Made by a program: the position numbers and the translations under genes. From Bartonella sp. A05 (lineage in GTDB: Bacteria; Pseudomonadota; Alphaproteobacteria; Rhizobiales; Rhizobiaceae), in the NCBI RefSeq assembly GCF_026930145.1, contig NZ_JANHOJ010000002.1:62001-126000 (forward strand): a DNA stretch of 64,000 nucleotides, read 5' to 3'. Each line of letters starts with the position of its first letter. Within the stretch, counting starts at the first letter, position 1. This document shows, piece after piece, positions 61,115-64,000 of the stretch. Below the pieces are notes generated by a model. The model searched no databases and had not been told where the DNA came from. It worked only from the letters and a program-made list of their open reading frames with translations.

Positions 61115-63742
61115 ATGAAACAATCAACTGTTCCCATATATCGCTTGGAAGATTATCAACCAACCCCCTACGCTATACCCAAAACACAGCTTCACTTCTG
61201 TTTAGATCCAACAAAAACCTACGTTACAGCAACATTATTTATTGAACCTCGTCAAAACACAAAAGAATTCACACCTCTCTTACTTTCCGGTGATGAACTT
61301 ACTCTCGTTTCTGTTGCCATAAATGGGGAAAGATTAGCTGACAATGCTTATAAAAGCACCCCTTCATATCTAGAAATTACAACCCCGCCAGTAACTCCTT
61401 TCACATTGCAATTGGTAACAGAACTGAATCCTGAAAGTAACCGTGCTCTTATGGGGCTTTATCTTTCCAACGGGATCTATTGTACACAATGTGAAGCAGA
61501 AGGTTTTCGCCGTATCACTTATTTTTATGACCGCCCTGATGTTCTTTCTACCTACACAGTCAAAATTGAAGCGGACTCTCAGACAATCCCTATTTTGCTT
61601 TCCAATGGCAATTTGGTTGAAACGGGAATTCTTGAGAATAATCGTCATTTTGCCATTTGGAAAGATCCTCACCCCAAACCTTCTTACCTCTTTGCTTTAG
61701 TTGGTGGAGATCTTGACCTATTAGAGGATTATTTTACTACTGCATCAGGACGGCGTGTTACACTTGGCATCTATGTAGAAAAGGGAAAAGTCGAGCGTGC
61801 AATCTATGCAATGGATGCGCTAAAACGTTCTATGCTCTGGGATGAACAGTGCTTTGGGCGCGAATATGATCTTGATGTTTTCAATATTGTTGCTGTTTCC
61901 GACTTCAATATGGGGGCAATGGAAAATAAAGGTCTCAACATTTTTAATGATAAATATGTTCTTGCAGATTCTAAAACAGCAACAGACCAAGATTATAAAA
62001 ATATTGAACGCGTCATTGCCCATGAATATTTTCATAATTGGACTGGTAATCGTATTACTTGCCGTGATTGGTTTCAACTCTGCTTAAAAGAAGGATTAAC
62101 AGTCTACCGTGATCAGGAATTTTCTGCTGATCAAAATGTACGCAGCTTACAACGTATTGAGAACATAAAAACGTTAAAAGCTACGCAATTTTCTGAAGAT
62201 TCTGGCCCTCTTGCACATCCTGTACGCCCCCGTCAATATAGCCAAATCAATAATTTTTATACCACAACCGTTTATGAAAAAGGGGCTGAAGTTGTGCGCA
62301 TGATCCATACAATTTTGGGTGCCACTCTCTTTCGTAAAGGTATGGATCTTTATTTTCAACGCCATGATGGGCAAGCTTGTACCATTGAAGATTTTATTGC
62401 TTGTTTTGCTGAAGTTTCTGGTCAAGACTTCTCCCAATTCATGCTGTGGTATGAGCAAGCGGGTACCCCAAATGTGGAAATCGATAGTCATTATAGCGAT
62501 GGCGTTTTAACGATTCATGCAAAGCAACATATTCCAGAAACGCCACAACAAAATGACAAAAAGCCTATGCTTATTCCTATTGCTTTTGGTCTATTGGGAC
62601 AAAATGGAGAGCCTCTAACCTATGAAGCGGATGCAAATATTCAATCAAATGTTATGATGCTGTCCAAAGAAACCCAGATCTTTAAATTCAGAGGATTGCG
62701 CGAAAAACCTGTTTTATCACTACTCCGGGACTTTTCTGCTCCGATCATTCTACAAACCCCATTCAATGAAAGCGAATTTATTTTTCTTGCTGAAAAGGAT
62801 AGCAATCAAATTAATCGCTGGCAGTCACTGAATCATTTAATAACGCAAGCTCTTATTCAAGCGATTAACGATAAAACGCTAGAAGAAACAACCATGCCTG
62901 CTAACTTGCTGGAACTGATTAAGACCATAGTTCAAGATGACAATCTTGAACCAGAATTCCGCGCATTTTGTTTAAGCTTACCTTGCGAAGTTGAACTTGC
63001 CCGCACGATCGGTGAAAATATAGACCCTGATCGTATTCACCATGTGCGCAATCAATTTTTAGCGTCTATTGCACACACTCACCAGGAGCTCCTAACAAAA
63101 ATCTATGCGCAGATGCAAGTAAAAGAGTCTTATTGCCCAAACACTGAGCAAGTTGGAAAACGAGCGTTACGCAATATTGTATTAGATTATCTTTCCATCA
63201 TCGAAGCAAAACCAGACCGCGCGGCTACACAATATGCGACAGCCGACAATATGACTGACCGCATAGCCAGTATGACCATTTTAGCGCAACACTTTAACAC
63301 AAGCGAACAAGCACAAGATGCCTTAAGTGATTTTGAGAACCGATATAAGAATGACCCCTTAGTCATAGACAAATGGTTCTCCATTCAAGCAGTGGTTGCC
63401 GGTGCTTCAACGCTCTACCATGTTAAAAAACTCATGAACCATCCTCTCTTTTCACTGGATAATCCCAATCGCGTACGTGCCTTGATTGGTGCTTTTGCCT
63501 CTGGAAACCAAACGGGTTTTAATAGAGCTGATGGTGCAGCCTATCATTTCCTTTGCCAAATCATTTTGGAAATTGACAAAAAAAATCCACAGCTTGCTTC
63601 ACGGTTATTAACAATAATGCGCTCTTGGCGGCAATGGGAACCTGTGCGTCGACAAAAAATTGAAATGGAATTAAAAACCATTGCAGAAGCACAAAAGTTA
63701 TCAAGTGATGTGGCAGACATTATCAGCCGCACACTTTCTTAA
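61115..63742 (+). CDS. pepN: Aminopeptidase N (M1 family)
   Basis: This zinc aminopeptidase trims N-terminal residues from peptides in the cytoplasm. The 875 residues include the exopeptidase motif GAMEN (267-271), the zinc site HEYFH (His303, Glu304, His307) and the third ligand Glu326 exactly 19 residues on (KEGLTV). The catalytic Tyr region TTTVYEKGAEV and the long helical C-terminal domain match E. coli PepN. AGGAAAG precedes the ATG. Confidence 0.97.
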   Translation: MKQSTVPIYRLEDYQPTPYAIPKTQLHFCLDPTKTYVTATLFIEPRQNTKEFTPLLLSGDELTLVSVAINGERLADNAYKSTPSYLEITTPPVTPFTLQLVTELNPESNRALMGLYLSNGIYCTQCEAEGFRRITYFYDRPDVLSTYTVKIEADSQTIPILLSNGNLVETGILENNRHFAIWKDPHPKPSYLFALVGGDLDLLEDYFTTASGRRVTLGIYVEKGKVERAIYAMDALKRSMLWDEQCFGREYDLDVFNIVAVSDFNMGAMENKGLNIFNDKYVLADSKTATDQDYKNIERVIAHEYFHNWTGNRITCRDWFQLCLKEGLTVYRDQEFSADQNVRSLQRIENIKTLKATQFSEDSGPLAHPVRPRQYSQINNFYTTTVYEKGAEVVRMIHTILGATLFRKGMDLYFQRHDGQACTIEDFIACFAEVSGQDFSQFMLWYEQAGTPNVEIDSHYSDGVLTIHAKQHIPETPQQNDKKPMLIPIAFGLLGQNGEPLTYEADANIQSNVMMLSKETQIFKFRGLREKPVLSLLRDFSAPIILQTPFNESEFIFLAEKDSNQINRWQSLNHLITQALIQAINDKTLEETTMPANLLELIKTIVQDDNLEPEFRAFCLSLPCEVELARTIGENIDPDRIHHVRNQFLASIAHTHQELLTKIYAQMQVKESYCPNTEQVGKRALRNIVLDYLSIIEAKPDRAATQYATADNMTDRIASMTILAQHFNTSEQAQDALSDFENRYKNDPLVIDKWFSIQAVVAGASTLYHVKKLMNHPLFSLDNPNRVRALIGAFASGNQTGFNRADGAAYHFLCQIILEIDKKNPQLASRLLTIMRSWRQWEPVRRQKIEMELKTIAEAQKLSSDVADIISRTLS

Positions 63743-63818
63743 GAAAAAATAATTTATAATCAATATCTTATAACTTTACTCATAAGAATATATAAAATAG
63801 CCTTTCGACAATGATAAA

Positions 63819-63860
63819 CCCATAAACAGATAATTTTAATTTGTTTATGGGTCATTTTTA
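63819..63860 (+). terminator. Rho-independent terminator after pepN
   Basis: CCCATAAACA pairs with TGTTTATGGG (10 base pairs, 13-base loop), followed by TCATTTTTAC. It lies about 75 bases past the pepN stop. Confidence 0.7.
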
Positions 63861-63971
63861 CAGTGTCTTAATTTCCACAATTTACTGCTCATAATAGTAA
63901 AATTTCTCTTTTTTTAAAAAAAGACTGGACAGAAGACTCCTGTTTTGATTCATTGCATCTATTGGGTTGTT

Positions 63972-64000
63972 ATGAGTACTGAAAGTGTTTTTCGGTCACG
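63972..64000 (+). CDS. Possible start of a further gene (3' partial)
   Basis: An ATG at 63972 opens a frame that stays open to the window edge (MSTESVFRS). It follows the pepN terminator by more than 100 bases. The ribosome-binding site is weak and only nine full codons are visible, so no product can be named. Confidence 0.35.

Overview
The window is AT-rich, almost all core-genome DNA from an alphaproteobacterium. Protein content and gene order point to the genus Bartonella: an lptD-linked surA-pdxA-ksgA block, a hut haemin-uptake locus of the Bartonella type, an Omp43-like alphaproteobacterial porin, a rhizobial-type single RelA/SpoT enzyme and a rhizobial-type dihydroorotase. The species cannot be fixed from the sequence alone.

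Layout. 1-2.6 kb (+): the end of a SurA-like chaperone, pdxA and ksgA. 2.7-8.9 kb (-): gmk, mltG, then a fatty-acid block (fabF, acpP, fabG, fabD) and a PAP2 phosphatase. 9.2-18.3 kb (+): rpsF-rpsR, a DUF2232 membrane protein, rplI, dnaB, radA, cvpA, purF and an SDR. 18.4-24 kb (-): pssA-psd (phosphatidylethanolamine synthesis), an Atm1-type ABC exporter and cysS. 24.5-28.1 kb: a TIGR02301-like secreted protein (+), a type IIb dihydroorotase (-), ygfZ and an HD hydrolase (+). 28.6-38 kb (-): panB-panC, then recO-era-rnc-lepB-acpS-DUF2062, pyrE, rsh and rpoZ, a tightly packed growth-control and RNA-processing block. 38.5-43 kb: family 5 uracil-DNA glycosylase (+), smpB and dapA (-), and a lytic transglycosylase (+). 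43.3-50.5 kb: the haemin locus, with tonB (-) divergent from hutA-hemS-hutB-hutC-hmuV (+). 50.5-52.3 kb: a gene-poor accessory scar beside tRNA-Ser(GCT). 52.6-53.8 kb: porin. 54.6-59.7 kb: a complete thiamin operon thiC-O-S-G-E-D. 60.2-63.7 kb: a family 4-like uracil-DNA glycosylase and pepN. The first codons of another possible gene close the window.

How the genes work together. Haem enters through HutA, powered by TonB, is carried by HutB and moved inward by HutC/HmuV, and is bound or degraded by HemS. The thiamin cluster makes both halves of thiamin phosphate. The fab cluster and pssA/psd feed envelope lipids, while mltG, the PAP2 enzyme and the lytic transglycosylase act on the cell wall.

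No complete new multi-gene system is evident. The most unusual region is 50.5-52.2 kb. It holds two diverged copies of a ~250-bp sequence flanking a small ATA-rich membrane-protein gene, followed by frameshifted coding remnants on the minus strand that abut the 3' end of tRNA-Ser. This looks like the scar of an integrated element. Other points worth a look are a perfect 24-bp palindrome in the tonB/hutA divergent promoter region, a FabG with Asp in its cofactor-binding glycine motif, an Fe-S-type glycosylase with only three cysteines, no recognisable THI-box before thiC, and several decayed reading frames in long spacers. Everything here is read by eye. Family assignments rest on motifs, and no database search was possible.
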